A stretch of 18,098 nucleotides of DNA from Bacillota bacterium (GCA_023418435.1 JAEZZT010000072.1:1-18098); one strand, 5' to 3'; counted from the stretch's first letter, positions 1 to 6,501 are shown. Notes: generated by a model not told the origin, from the sequence alone. Made by a program: numbers and translations.

Positions 1-113
1 ATGTGTGCTGCATGTATAGACCCGCCTTGGGGCATCTTCCAAAATACAATCCACCCCAATAGGTACGTCAGTGCGACACATAAACCGCCTTCCACCAAAA
101 CTTTTGTCTTCAT
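1..113 (-). CDS. thiT: Thiamine transporter ThiT, N-terminal fragment (runs off the window)
   Basis: The first 37 residues of a membrane protein are read leftward and continue beyond base 1. They start MKTKVLVEGG, followed by a hydrophobic helix and then KMPQGGSI. The MPQGGS motif is a hallmark of ThiT (YuaJ), the S component of an energy-coupling-factor transporter that captures thiamine at the cytoplasmic membrane. I chose the ATG at 113 because AGGAGG (126-121) lies 7 bases upstream. The ATG at 119 is only 1 base from that site. A TPP riboswitch directly upstream independently supports a thiamine role. The transmembrane core and binding residues lie outside the window, so their integrity cannot be judged. 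Confidence 0.85.
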   Translation of the reverse strand, partial: MKTKVLVEGGLCVALTYLLGWIVFWKMPQGGSIHAAH

Positions 114-120
114 TTTCATT

Positions 121-145
121 CCTCCTCTCGCGGAGGGCGACCTCC
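121..145 (-). promoter_or_regulatory. Riboswitch expression platform: Shine-Dalgarno sequester and anti-sequester hairpins for thiT
   Basis: Read on the minus strand, GGAGG (145-141), CCTCC (136-132) and the ribosome binding site GGAGG (125-121) follow one another. The central CCTCC can pair with either flanking GGAGG but not both. A third helix, GGCCT (154-150) with AGGTC (143-139), would tie up the upstream GGAGG. I infer translational control: in one state the Shine-Dalgarno is hidden, in the other it is exposed. No U-tract typical of a terminator is visible. The pairings are seen directly in the sequence. Which state binds TPP is inference. Confidence 0.6.
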
Positions 146-151
146 CGAAAG

Positions 152-238
152 GCCGTGCTCCCTACGCAGGTTTTAACCTACAGGTTCAAAGGGTCAGGCC
201 AAGCCTTCTCAACCGCTACGCAGTTCCCCTGCACCAAG
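152..238 (-). promoter_or_regulatory. TPP riboswitch (THI element) upstream of thiT
   Basis: The minus strand carries the diagnostic blocks of the thiamine pyrophosphate aptamer in order. These are a TTGAGA block (consensus CUGAGA), then ACCCTTTGAACCTG, then the P5 hairpin AGGT-TAAA-ACCT, then GCGTAGGGA. Closing helix P1 can form between GTGC near the 5' end and GCAC near the 3' end. The aptamer starts a few bases after the predicted transcription start and ends just before the thiT ribosome binding site. High TPP is expected to reduce thiT expression. The single departure from consensus is U for C at the start of the CUGAGA block. Confidence 0.92.
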
Positions 239-241
239 ATT

Positions 242-270
242 AGTATAGCGAGGAAATGTCTCCTTGTCAA
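242..270 (-). promoter_or_regulatory. Sigma-A promoter of thiT
   Basis: TTGACA (270-265) and TATACT (247-242) are separated by 17 bases on the minus strand, a near-perfect sigma-70/sigma-A promoter. Transcription would begin near 235-238, at the 5' edge of the TPP aptamer. Bases 271-432, between this promoter and the divergent one at 433-461, hold no gene that I can support. Confidence 0.8.
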
Positions 271-432
271 AGCAATCTGCCTCATCAACAATATTCTTCT
301 CCTCCGTGAACGTTCTCAAAATCTCGGCCCTAGACCGCAAATATGCAGCGGATTACATCCAAACATGGTGCCTCTTGGCGAAATACCAATGCGTACTGAA
401 CATCGCAAAGACCGCGCTCCCCGCCCTCTAAT

Positions 433-461
433 TTGAATTTTTTCGATTTTCATGCTATAAT
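433..461 (+). promoter_or_regulatory. Sigma-A promoter with extended -10 for the OpuC-type operon
   Basis: TTGAAT (433-438) and a perfect TATAAT (456-461) are 17 bases apart, with TG at 453-454 giving an extended -10 element. The leader to the ATG at 522 is about 50 bases and AT-rich. It is divergent from the thiT promoter. I saw no clear operator. Confidence 0.75.
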
Positions 462-521
462 AATTATTATTAATTATAGATTCTCAATAGTAATAACTCG
501 ACAAAAAAAGGGAGGAATGCA

Positions 522-1655
522 ATGATACAATTTGAGAATATCGGCAAAAAATACAAAGATCATACAGTTCTTCATGATGTATCTTTTACTATCAACGACG
601 GTGAAACCGTTTGCTTGGTCGGAGAGTCCGGCAGCGGCAAAACCACCCTGCTCAAGATGATCAACCGCTTGATTTTGCCTACATCCGGCAGAATCCTGAT
701 CAATGGTCAAGATATTGCCAAGCAGGACGTCTTGGCCTTACGTCGCAATATCGGCTATGTCATTCAGCAAACGGGGCTCTTTCCCCATATGACCATCGGT
801 GAAAATATCGAAATCATTCCACAGGCAATGAAACGTCCGCCTGCCGAAATTCGCAAACGCACGTTGGAATTGTTGGACATGGTCGGTTTACCCCCGGCAG
901 AGTACTTGGATCGCTATCCTTCCGAGTTATCCGGCGGCCAACAGCAACGTGTCGGTGTGGCCAGAGCCTTTGCTTGTGATCCGGACATTATTCTCATGGA
1001 CGAGCCGTTCTCCGCATTGGACCCTTTAACGCGGAGTGCTCTCCAGGAAGAAGTCAGCCAATTGCAGACGGATTTCAAAAAAACCATCGTCTTTGTCACG
1101 CACGATATGGACGAAGCGGTGCGCCTAGGTGATCGGATTTGTTTGATCGATCATGGCCGGATTGCCCAATACGACACCCCCGAAAATATCATGAAGTCTC
1201 CCGCCAATGAGTTCGTTTCTACTTTCATCGGTGAAAATCGAATTTGGGGCTCTCCCGAGCTCATCAAAGCGGAGGATATCATGCTCACGGATCCGGAGTC
1301 CTGCAGCAAGGATCTTTCGGCATTTCGTGCGCTGACGAAGATGCGCAAAGCACAAGTCAATTCTCTCATGGTCATCGATTTACGTTCACGGCAACTCTTG
1401 GGCGCGGTAACCGCCAAACGACTGCGACAGTTGGACGATTTGCATGTGCCGGTCGGCACGGTGATGGCCACCGATTTGATCACGGCCCAATTGCGTGAAA
1501 GCATCGTGGATATTCTGCAAGTCGTCACCGAAAACAATCTCTCCTACATTCCCGTAGTCGATGAAACCGGGCGACTGCAAGGTCTGATTACGCAATCGAG
1601 TCTGGTTACTTCTTTGTCGCAACAATACCTAGATGACGGGGAGGTGCGCGCATGA
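522..1655 (+). CDS. opuCA: OpuC-type ABC transporter ATPase with C-terminal CBS domains (osmoprotectant or ergothioneine uptake)
   Basis: This 377-residue ATPase energises a quaternary-amine importer at the inner face of the membrane. Walker A GESGSGKTT lies at about 34-42, the ABC signature LSGGQQQR at 136-143, Walker B DIILMDEP at 155-162 and the switch histidine at 194. The C-terminal part, roughly 250-370, is a tandem CBS region ending SYIPVVDETGRLQGLIT. That architecture is typical of OpuCA, OpuAA and EgtV, where CBS pairs sense ionic strength or nucleotides. The start ATG has GGAGG 6 bases upstream. The stop overlaps the next start (ATGA), implying translational coupling with the fused permease. 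The family is clear; the substrate is not. Betaine, carnitine, choline and ergothioneine are all possible. Confidence 0.88.
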   Translation: MIQFENIGKKYKDHTVLHDVSFTINDGETVCLVGESGSGKTTLLKMINRLILPTSGRILINGQDIAKQDVLALRRNIGYVIQQTGLFPHMTIGENIEIIPQAMKRPPAEIRKRTLELLDMVGLPPAEYLDRYPSELSGGQQQRVGVARAFACDPDIILMDEPFSALDPLTRSALQEEVSQLQTDFKKTIVFVTHDMDEAVRLGDRICLIDHGRIAQYDTPENIMKSPANEFVSTFIGENRIWGSPELIKAEDIMLTDPESCSKDLSAFRALTKMRKAQVNSLMVIDLRSRQLLGAVTAKRLRQLDDLHVPVGTVMATDLITAQLRESIVDILQVVTENNLSYIPVVDETGRLQGLITQSSLVTSLSQQYLDDGEVRA

Positions 1656-3226
1656 GTTTTGCACAATACTTGGCAACCGCCTACATGCATATCTTGGAGC
1701 TGCTTTGGGAGCATATCGAGCTCACCGCCATGGCAGTCGCTATCTCCGTCTTGATCGGTGTGCCCTTGGGCGTGCTGATTTCCTATCAAAAGAAACTCCG
1801 CCAGCCCGTCTTGGGATTGGCCAACTTAATGCAGGCCGTGCCTTCCATGGCCTTGTTGGGCTTTGCCATTCCCTTCTTCGGTATCGGTAAAGTACCGGCC
1901 ATCATCGTCGTCATCATCTACTCATTGCTCCCCATTCTAAAGAATACCTATACGGGAATTTCCCAAATCAATCCGCAAACGCGTGAAGCGGCAATCGGTA
2001 TCGGTCTTTCCCGTCGCCAATTGCTGACCAAGGTGGAAATACCGCTGGCGCTTCCGATCATCATGGCCGGTGTGCGTATTTCAGCGGTCACCGCCGTTGG
2101 CTTGATGACGATTGCAGCTTTCATCGGCGCAGGCGGCTTGGGTGATCTCGTCTTTGCCGGTATTCGAACCGTCGACAATAACCAAATCTTAGCCGGCGCC
2201 ATTCCGGCCTGCCTCTTGGCTTTGTTGGTAGATTACTTGCTCGGCCAGGTGGAACTGTTGACTACGCCGATTTCCAACAGTCTCAATCAGAAAACGGATC
2301 GTACGATTGTTTTTAAAAAGCGTCGCTACGCCAAAATAGTCTTGGGCTTCTTCGCCGGCTTGCTGATTGTAGGCAGTGCGATTGCCGGCTATCAAAGCTA
2401 TCGCCACCACCACGCCGATATTCGCGTCGGTTCCAAGAATTTTACGGAGGGCATTATCCTCGGGCATATGATGAGCGATCTCATCGAAAATCGTACCGGT
2501 CTGAAAGTCGATCGGCGGATGAGCTTGGGCGGTACTCAAGTGGCTCACGAAGCTTTGAAAAAAGGAGATATCGATCTTTATCTCGACTACTCCGGTACTA
2601 CTTATGTATCGATACTGAAACACGAGCCTTCCACCGATATGGATACGGTTTATCAAGTCGGTAAGCAGGAAATGATGGAGCGCTATGGACTATTGGTACT
2701 ACCGCAATATGCGTTTAATAATACATATGCTCTGGCCGTCACGCCGGAAATTGCCGAAAAATATCACTTGAAAAAAATCAGCGACTTACGCAATGTTGCC
2801 AATCAATTGCATATAGGAACGACATTTGAATTTCAAAATCGTCCGGACGGCCTACCGAGCATGATGCAACATTATGGCTTGCACTTCGCCGATATTACCG
2901 GCATCGATGATGCACCGCGATATGTGGCACTCATCAACAATGAAATTCAAATTACCGATGCATTTGCGACGGACGGCTTGATCAAAAAGTTCAACTTGGT
3001 GCTTTTGGAGGACGATCAGCATTATTTCCCGCCCTATTATGCCACCCCTGTTTTGCGTAATGATGCGGCTCAAGCCCATCCGGAGATCATTCCGGTCTTG
3101 GTGGAGGTGGGTCCCTATCTGACAGACAACGTAATGCAGGAGCTCAACTATCAAGTCGATGAAGAGCAGCAGGATCCCGCTCAAGTGGCGCATCGGTTCT
3201 TGCAGGAAAAAGGGTTGCTTCATTAA
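1652..3226 (+). CDS. Fused permease and substrate-binding protein of an OpuC/EgtU-type ABC importer
   Basis: This 524-residue protein joins two importer parts usually made separately. Residues 1 to about 205 form the membrane permease, with the EAA coupling motif EAAIGIG at 112-118 and the typical RISAVTAVGLMTIAAFIGAG segment. A further membrane helix (about 228-247) tethers the solute-binding domain, which starts at about 256 with RVGSKNFTEG and contains LDYSGTTYV and FEFQNRPDG, conserved in OpuCC/ProX-type proteins. The domain would therefore be displayed outside the membrane and fixed to the channel. The same order occurs in Listeria BilE, OpuF and EgtU. The gene overlaps the ATPase gene by 4 bases and is followed by a terminator. 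Conserved aromatic residues suggest a trimethylammonium ligand, but I cannot tell osmolyte from ergothioneine. Confidence 0.88.
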   Translation: MSFAQYLATAYMHILELLWEHIELTAMAVAISVLIGVPLGVLISYQKKLRQPVLGLANLMQAVPSMALLGFAIPFFGIGKVPAIIVVIIYSLLPILKNTYTGISQINPQTREAAIGIGLSRRQLLTKVEIPLALPIIMAGVRISAVTAVGLMTIAAFIGAGGLGDLVFAGIRTVDNNQILAGAIPACLLALLVDYLLGQVELLTTPISNSLNQKTDRTIVFKKRRYAKIVLGFFAGLLIVGSAIAGYQSYRHHHADIRVGSKNFTEGIILGHMMSDLIENRTGLKVDRRMSLGGTQVAHEALKKGDIDLYLDYSGTTYVSILKHEPSTDMDTVYQVGKQEMMERYGLLVLPQYAFNNTYALAVTPEIAEKYHLKKISDLRNVANQLHIGTTFEFQNRPDGLPSMMQHYGLHFADITGIDDAPRYVALINNEIQITDAFATDGLIKKFNLVLLEDDQHYFPPYYATPVLRNDAAQAHPEIIPVLVEVGPYLTDNVMQELNYQVDEEQQDPAQVAHRFLQEKGLLH

Positions 3227-3229
3227 AAC

Positions 3230-3456
3230 CATAAAACGTGAATTTCCGGATTCACGTTTTTATTTTTATCAATTATGCATTTTAGATATAGATCGGTGGT
3301 TGCTCCATGCCAAAGCTCCATGTCGACGATTCTAGATTGTACCGATTCCATTCAAGGCGCCTGCTCCTTACCCCAGAATGATGCCGAAAAACAGGCTCCG
3401 GGCCGCACTCTGTATAGCCGGGTCAAGAGCTTGAAACATAAATTTTCTCCGCTACG
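3230..3456 (-). ncRNA. Candidate structured RNA, 6S-like two-helix and bubble layout (tentative)
   Basis: No convincing protein gene lies between 3261 and 3615. On the minus strand a TATAAT box (3468-3463) could start transcription near 3456, with the hairpin at 3233-3260 at the far end, giving about 225 nt. Two long-range helices can form. The outer pairs 3435-3439 and 3427-3432 with 3307-3311 and 3313-3318. The inner pairs 3392-3399 with 3356-3363 (7 of 8), extended by 3387-3391 with 3364-3368. They flank a large asymmetric internal loop. Several pairs are G-U on the minus strand and would be A-C mismatches on the plus strand, which favours minus-strand transcription. The layout recalls 6S RNA, but I do not recognise the sequence. 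The -35 element is weak. Confidence 0.35.
3233..3262 (+). terminator. Rho-independent terminator of the OpuC-type operon (possibly bidirectional)
   Basis: AAAACGTGAAT (3233-3243) pairs perfectly with ATTCACGTTTT (3250-3260) around a TTCCGG loop, and the T-rich tract continues to about 3268. It begins 6 bases after the stop codon at 3226. On the minus strand the stem also ends in TTTT, so it could terminate the candidate RNA described next. Confidence 0.85.
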
Positions 3457-3535
3457 CATGAAATTATACTATTATGAGCGAACAGCAACAGTCTTTTCCA
3501 AAAGAACTTTTGTGTTTTTAGAGAAAACTTTTTTC

Positions 3536-3564
3536 TTGTATAACTCTTGCTTGCATGTTAAAAT
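3536..3564 (+). promoter_or_regulatory. Sigma-A promoter of the AGCS symporter gene
   Basis: TTGTAT (3536-3541) and TAAAAT (3559-3564) are separated by 17 bases, with TG at 3556-3557 giving an extended -10. The predicted leader is about 45 bases, too short for a glycine riboswitch, and no aptamer motif is visible in it. The mscL promoter uses the same two hexamers. Confidence 0.7.
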
Positions 3565-3615
3565 AAATGATATTTAAATTCTGTGGTAATTAAGTTAGAG
3601 GGGGAAATTTTCACA

Positions 3616-5016
3616 ATGGAGTTTTTGGAAAGTATTGTTGATGGAGTCAACAGCATTCTTTGGGGCTATGTCTTGATTTACGCCTTGGTCGGAGTCGGAA
3701 TTTTCTTTACCGTCTACCTCGGTGCGCCTCAATTCATTCGGTTCGGTCCTGCCGTTCGTCAGGTATTCGGTCGCTTGTACAAAGAGCATCCCACCGATCG
3801 CGACGGTAGATCGATTTCTTCATTCCAGGCTCTCGCCGTAGCTATCTCCGCTCAGGTCGGCACCGGGAACGTGGCCGGAGTTGCCACTGCGATTATGTCC
3901 GGTGGCCCAGGTGCTATTTTGTGGATGTGGGTGAGCTCCCTTTTCGGTATGGGTTCTATTTTTGCCGAAGCGATCTTGGCTCAACGATATCGCGAAGAAG
4001 TGTCCGGTCGATTTGTGGGCGGTCCCGCTTTCTATATTTCCAAGGGCTTGAAAAAGAAGCTCGGTGAAACAACGTCTCGTTTCTTGGCCGCCTTTTTCTC
4101 CGTTGCCATTATTCTTGCGCTCGGTTTCATCGGCACGGCCGTGCAGTCGAACTCGATCGCTTCCGCTGCGGAAAATGCATTCGGACTCTCCCCATTGGTG
4201 GTGGGCGTCGCCATCGCCGTCTTTGCCGGTTTGATCTTCATCGGGGGTATTCACCGCATTGCCAACTTCGCACAGTTGGTCGTGCCGGGGATGGCCGTAG
4301 TCTACATACTCTGTGCTATATTCATTCTCTTTACCTATCATGAGCATATCATTCCGATGATTTCTCACATCATTACGGGCGCCTTCAATCCGGAAGCCAT
4401 CGGTGGCGGTGCCCTGGGTATCACCATGAAAGAAGCCGTGCGCTTCGGTATCGCCCGCGGCCTCTTCTCCAACGAGGCCGGTATGGGGTCGACACCGCAT
4501 GCGCATGCTACCGCCTTGGTTGCCCACCCGGTCTTGCAAGGCTTTACCGCTTTCATCGGCGTCTTTGTAGATACGATTCTCGTATGCACTTCCACCGCGC
4601 TCATCATCCTGCTCACCGGAGCCGATCAATTGGGTCTTGCCGGTGCCTTGGTGACACAGGAAGCCTTCCATATCGCATTTGGACATTGGGGCCCGAAATT
4701 GATTGCCGTTTGTCTGACATTCTTCGCTTTCACCACCATTATCGGTTGGTATTATTTCGGAGAGTCGAATATTCGCTACTTGTTCCGCGGTAAAACCATG
4801 TTGAGCATCTATCGCGTCTTGGTACTTTGTTTCATTGTCGCCGGTACATTGGGCAAGGTCGACCTCGTTTGGAATATGAGCGATATGTTCAACGGCATCA
4901 TGGTCATCCCCAACTTGATTGCATTGATCTTGCTGCACAAAGAGATCAAACAAGTCCTGCGCGACTATGATGAAAAGCGCCAGCACGGCGTTCCCATCTA
5001 CGATTACGAACAGTAA
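3616..5016 (+). CDS. Sodium:alanine/glycine symporter, AGCS family
   Basis: This 466-residue, strongly hydrophobic protein uses the sodium (or proton) gradient to import alanine, glycine or a related small amino acid. The N-terminus MEFLESIVDGVNSILWGYVL is typical. The family signature GTGNVAGVATAIMSGGPGA lies at about 82-100, followed by the conserved NEAGMGSTPHAHATA loop. The length matches the AGCS family. I start at the ATG at 3616, preceded by GAGGGGG (3598-3604) with 11 bases spacing. A GTG at 3583 would add 11 residues atypical of the family and has no ribosome binding site. The gene is monocistronic, with its own promoter and terminator. Alanine versus glycine versus glutamine (as for B. 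subtilis AlsT) cannot be decided from sequence. Confidence 0.9.
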   Translation: MEFLESIVDGVNSILWGYVLIYALVGVGIFFTVYLGAPQFIRFGPAVRQVFGRLYKEHPTDRDGRSISSFQALAVAISAQVGTGNVAGVATAIMSGGPGAILWMWVSSLFGMGSIFAEAILAQRYREEVSGRFVGGPAFYISKGLKKKLGETTSRFLAAFFSVAIILALGFIGTAVQSNSIASAAENAFGLSPLVVGVAIAVFAGLIFIGGIHRIANFAQLVVPGMAVVYILCAIFILFTYHEHIIPMISHIITGAFNPEAIGGGALGITMKEAVRFGIARGLFSNEAGMGSTPHAHATALVAHPVLQGFTAFIGVFVDTILVCTSTALIILLTGADQLGLAGALVTQEAFHIAFGHWGPKLIAVCLTFFAFTTIIGWYYFGESNIRYLFRGKTMLSIYRVLVLCFIVAGTLGKVDLVWNMSDMFNGIMVIPNLIALILLHKEIKQVLRDYDEKRQHGVPIYDYEQ

Positions 5017-5018
5017 AG

Positions 5019-5049
5019 AAGCAAGGAAGATTTTTCTTCCTTGCTTTTT
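5019..5049 (+). terminator. Rho-independent terminator after the AGCS symporter gene
   Basis: AAGCAAGGAAGA (5019-5030) pairs perfectly with TCTTCCTTGCTT (5035-5046) around a TTTT loop, followed by a T-run. It sits between convergent genes, so on the minus strand it may also end the nicotinamidase transcript, although that side lacks a long T-run. Confidence 0.88.
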
Positions 5050-5063
5050 CATTGGCATTTTTT

Positions 5064-5588
5064 CTAGCGAATAGTGCAGCCCAACACTTTCTCCAATTGT
5101 CGTAAGCCCCACGTATGCTCCGCTTCGTCAAAGCTTGCCACTGCGTCTTTCAATACATCCACTTCATACATCAATTGCCTGGCGTGCAAAGCAGTATAGA
5201 GAATACAGATATGCGTGCAGACTCCGGCCAACGCCAATTTTCGAATCCCCTTCTCCCGCAAGTACAAGTCCAAATCGGTTCCGTAGAAACCGTCATACCG
5301 CCTCTTTTTCACCACGATATCCGTTTCCTCCGTGCAGGCTTGCAGTTCCGGAATTCGCTCCGCTCCCCACGTTCCCGCTAAAGCATGAGGAGGAAACATT
5401 TGGAACTCGGCATCTCCCAAAGAGTGTTGATCTTCCACCCAAATGATTGCTCCGCCTCGATGGCGATAATTTTCTATTTCTTGCAGAATGCTCTTCACAA
5501 TCTTTCGGCCGCTTTCTCCGCAACTCAAGACGCCTTGGTCAGCAATAAAATCATTGAGCATATCCACTACCAATAAAGCTTCTTTCAT
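5064..5588 (-). CDS. pncA: Nicotinamidase PncA (isochorismatase-like cysteine hydrolase)
   Basis: This 174-residue enzyme should convert nicotinamide to nicotinate plus ammonia for NAD salvage in the cytoplasm. Catalytic candidates are D9 (in VVDMLNDF), K95 (before RRYDGFYGTDL) and C128 (in GVCTHICILYTA). D53 and H55 (EDQH) with H68 (FPPHALAGTWG) fit the metal site of nicotinamidases. The blocks LSCGESGR, FPPH, GTDLDLYLRE and DAVASFDEAEHTWGL resemble B. subtilis PncA closely. The start ATG follows AGGAGG with 7 bases spacing. It lies downstream of mscL, separated by a terminator-like hairpin. I saw no separate promoter, so read-through from mscL is likely. Another isochorismatase-family amidase is the main alternative. 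Confidence 0.8.
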   Translation of the reverse strand: MKEALLVVDMLNDFIADQGVLSCGESGRKIVKSILQEIENYRHRGGAIIWVEDQHSLGDAEFQMFPPHALAGTWGAERIPELQACTEETDIVVKKRRYDGFYGTDLDLYLREKGIRKLALAGVCTHICILYTALHARQLMYEVDVLKDAVASFDEAEHTWGLRQLEKVLGCTIR

Positions 5589-5610
5589 GTCCCTACCTCC
5601 TGATAAAACA

Positions 5611-5633
5611 AAAAGAAGGCATACGCCTTCTTT
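5611..5633 (-). terminator. Terminator-like hairpin between mscL and pncA
   Basis: On the minus strand AAAGAAGGC (5633-5625) pairs with GCCTTCTTT (5620-5612) around a GTAT loop, followed by a T-rich tract interrupted by G. It begins 3 bases after the mscL stop and ends about 22 bases before the pncA start, so it may act as a partial terminator between them. Confidence 0.8.
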
Positions 5634-5636
5634 GAA

Positions 5637-6068
5637 TTATTGCAATTCGCTGGTACAGTGCGGACAACGTGTCGCACCGATCGGAATCATCGTCTTGCAG
5701 AACGGACATTCTTTTTCCGTCGGAGCCTCTTCCGGTTCCGGTTTGCGCAACTTCATCAAGCCTCTAAGCACCAAGAAAATAACAAATGCTACAATCAAGA
5801 AATCAATTACATTATTGATGAATACGCCGTACTTGATGACTGGAGCACCTGCTGCTTCGGCAGCAGCCAAATTGGCATATGTTTTCTTGTCCAGAGAAAT
5901 ATACAAGTCTTTAAAATTGACGCCCGCCATCAAAAGTCCAATGGGTGGCATAATAATGTCACTGACAAAGGAGCTGACGATCTTCCCGAAGGCCGTCCCC
6001 ATGATAACACCGACTGCCAAATCAATGACATTACCGCGAGAGATAAAAGCTTTAAAATCATTCCACAT
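5637..6068 (-). CDS. mscL: Large-conductance mechanosensitive channel MscL with C-terminal zinc ribbon
   Basis: This 143-residue protein forms the homopentameric pore that opens under membrane tension to release solutes during hypo-osmotic shock. The N-terminus [20 protein letters not shown] is diagnostic, with TM1 at about 14-42 and TM2 at about 80-103. The C-terminus departs from classical MscL: C121-x2-C124 and C135-x2-C138 (CPFC and CPHC) form a probable zinc ribbon replacing the usual cytoplasmic helix bundle end. I start at the ATG at 6068, which has GGTGG 9 bases upstream. An upstream TTG at 6074 is too close to that site. The gene has its own promoter and lies downstream of the tRNA terminator. 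Pairing with an osmolyte-type importer in the same neighbourhood is suggestive, not proof of co-regulation. Confidence 0.93.
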   Translation of the reverse strand: MWNDFKAFISRGNVIDLAVGVIMGTAFGKIVSSFVSDIIMPPIGLLMAGVNFKDLYISLDKKTYANLAAAEAAGAPVIKYGVFINNVIDFLIVAFVIFLVLRGLMKLRKPEPEEAPTEKECPFCKTMIPIGATRCPHCTSELQ

Positions 6069-6096
6069 TTTCAAACACCACCTATTCTTTTCTTTT

Positions 6097-6125
6097 ATTT
6101 TACCTCTTTTTGTTTATGCATACAA
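6097..6125 (-). promoter_or_regulatory. Sigma-A promoter of mscL
   Basis: On the minus strand TTGTAT (6125-6120) and TAAAAT (6102-6097) are 17 bases apart. It lies just after the tRNA terminator and about 30 bases before the mscL start. Confidence 0.65.
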
Positions 6126-6131
6126 GAGGGA

Positions 6132-6153
6132 AATAAAAAAGGCCAAAAGGCCT
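6132..6153 (-). terminator. Rho-independent terminator of the tRNA operon
   Basis: On the minus strand AGGCC (6153-6149), a TTTT loop and GGCCT (6144-6140) form a short GC-rich hairpin followed by a T-rich tract. It starts 2 bases after the CCA end of tRNA-Val. Confidence 0.8.
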
Positions 6154-6154
6154 A

Positions 6155-6230
<76 letters not shown>

Positions 6231-6231
6231 A

Positions 6232-6306
6232 TGGTGACCCGTGGGGGAATCGAACCCCCGATACCGCCGTGAAAGGGCGGTGTCTTAACCGCTTGACCAA
6301 CGGGCC
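6232..6306 (-). tRNA. tRNA-Glu (anticodon TTC)
   Basis: This 75-base gene has encoded CCA. The acceptor stem GGCCCGT/ACGGGTC contains one G-U pair. The anticodon arm CCGCC-CTTTCAC-GGCGG gives anticodon TTC, and the T-arm is GGGGGTTCGATTCCCCC. One base separates it from tRNA-Val and one from tRNA-Asn. Confidence 0.96.
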
Positions 6307-6307
6307 A

Positions 6308-6383
6308 TGGCTCCCTGAGTAGGACTCGAACCTACGACCGATCGGTTAACAGCCGATTGCTCTACCAACTGAGCTATCAGGGA
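6308..6383 (-). tRNA. tRNA-Asn (anticodon GTT)
   Basis: This 76-base gene has encoded CCA. The acceptor stem is TCCCTGA/TCAGGGA with discriminator G. The anticodon arm ATCGG-CTGTTAA-CCGAT gives anticodon GTT. It is the first gene of the operon, about 15 bases after the promoter -10 box. Confidence 0.96.
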
Positions 6384-6397
6384 ATGGAACAAGAATA

Positions 6398-6428
6398 ATT
6401 ATACTTGCTTTCCTAAAAAAAAGCAAGT
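6398..6428 (-). promoter_or_regulatory. Promoter of the tRNA-Asn-Glu-Val operon, overlapped by an inverted repeat
   Basis: On the minus strand TTGCTT (6426-6421) and TATAAT (6403-6398) are separated by exactly 17 bases. A perfect 9-base inverted repeat, ACTTGCTTT (6403-6411) and AAAGCAAGT (6420-6428), covers the whole -35 box and touches the first base of the -10. It could be an operator or a coincidence of the -35 sequence. On the plus strand it is followed by GTTTTTT and resembles a terminator. Confidence 0.75.
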
Positions 6429-6501
6429 GTTTTTTCGAAATACTTTTGGAAGATCAAGCACATATTTTTATTGATCAACGGATGAAAATTCGTTTACATT
6501 T

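Noticed and set aside
271..432. Stretches that read as plausible short peptides on the minus strand upstream of thiT.
   Set aside because: They are interrupted by stops in every frame, match nothing that I recognise, and lie upstream of the thiT promoter. A degraded gene cannot be shown.
1..436. Two plus-strand open frames over the thiT start and riboswitch.
   Set aside because: The TPP aptamer, promoter and thiT coding sequence on the minus strand explain the region; neither plus frame has a ribosome binding site or recognisable protein.
3352..3459. A 35-codon minus-strand frame beginning at the ATG at 3459, just after the TATAAT box.
   Set aside because: It would be almost leaderless with no Shine-Dalgarno and no recognisable product; the region is better described as possible structured RNA.
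3275..3577. A 100-codon plus-strand open frame between opuC and the AGCS gene.
   Set aside because: The composition is not protein-like, no ribosome binding site is present, and it runs into the AGCS promoter.
3261..3600. Glycine riboswitch or T-box ahead of the AGCS symporter.
   Set aside because: No glycine aptamer or T-box motif is visible, and the promoter at 3536-3564 leaves only a ~45-base leader.
3820..5112. A 430-codon open frame on the minus strand opposite the AGCS symporter gene.
   Set aside because: It is polar, low in hydrophobic residues and has no recognisable motif or ribosome binding site, while the plus strand encodes a clear symporter with promoter and terminator. It is a shadow frame.
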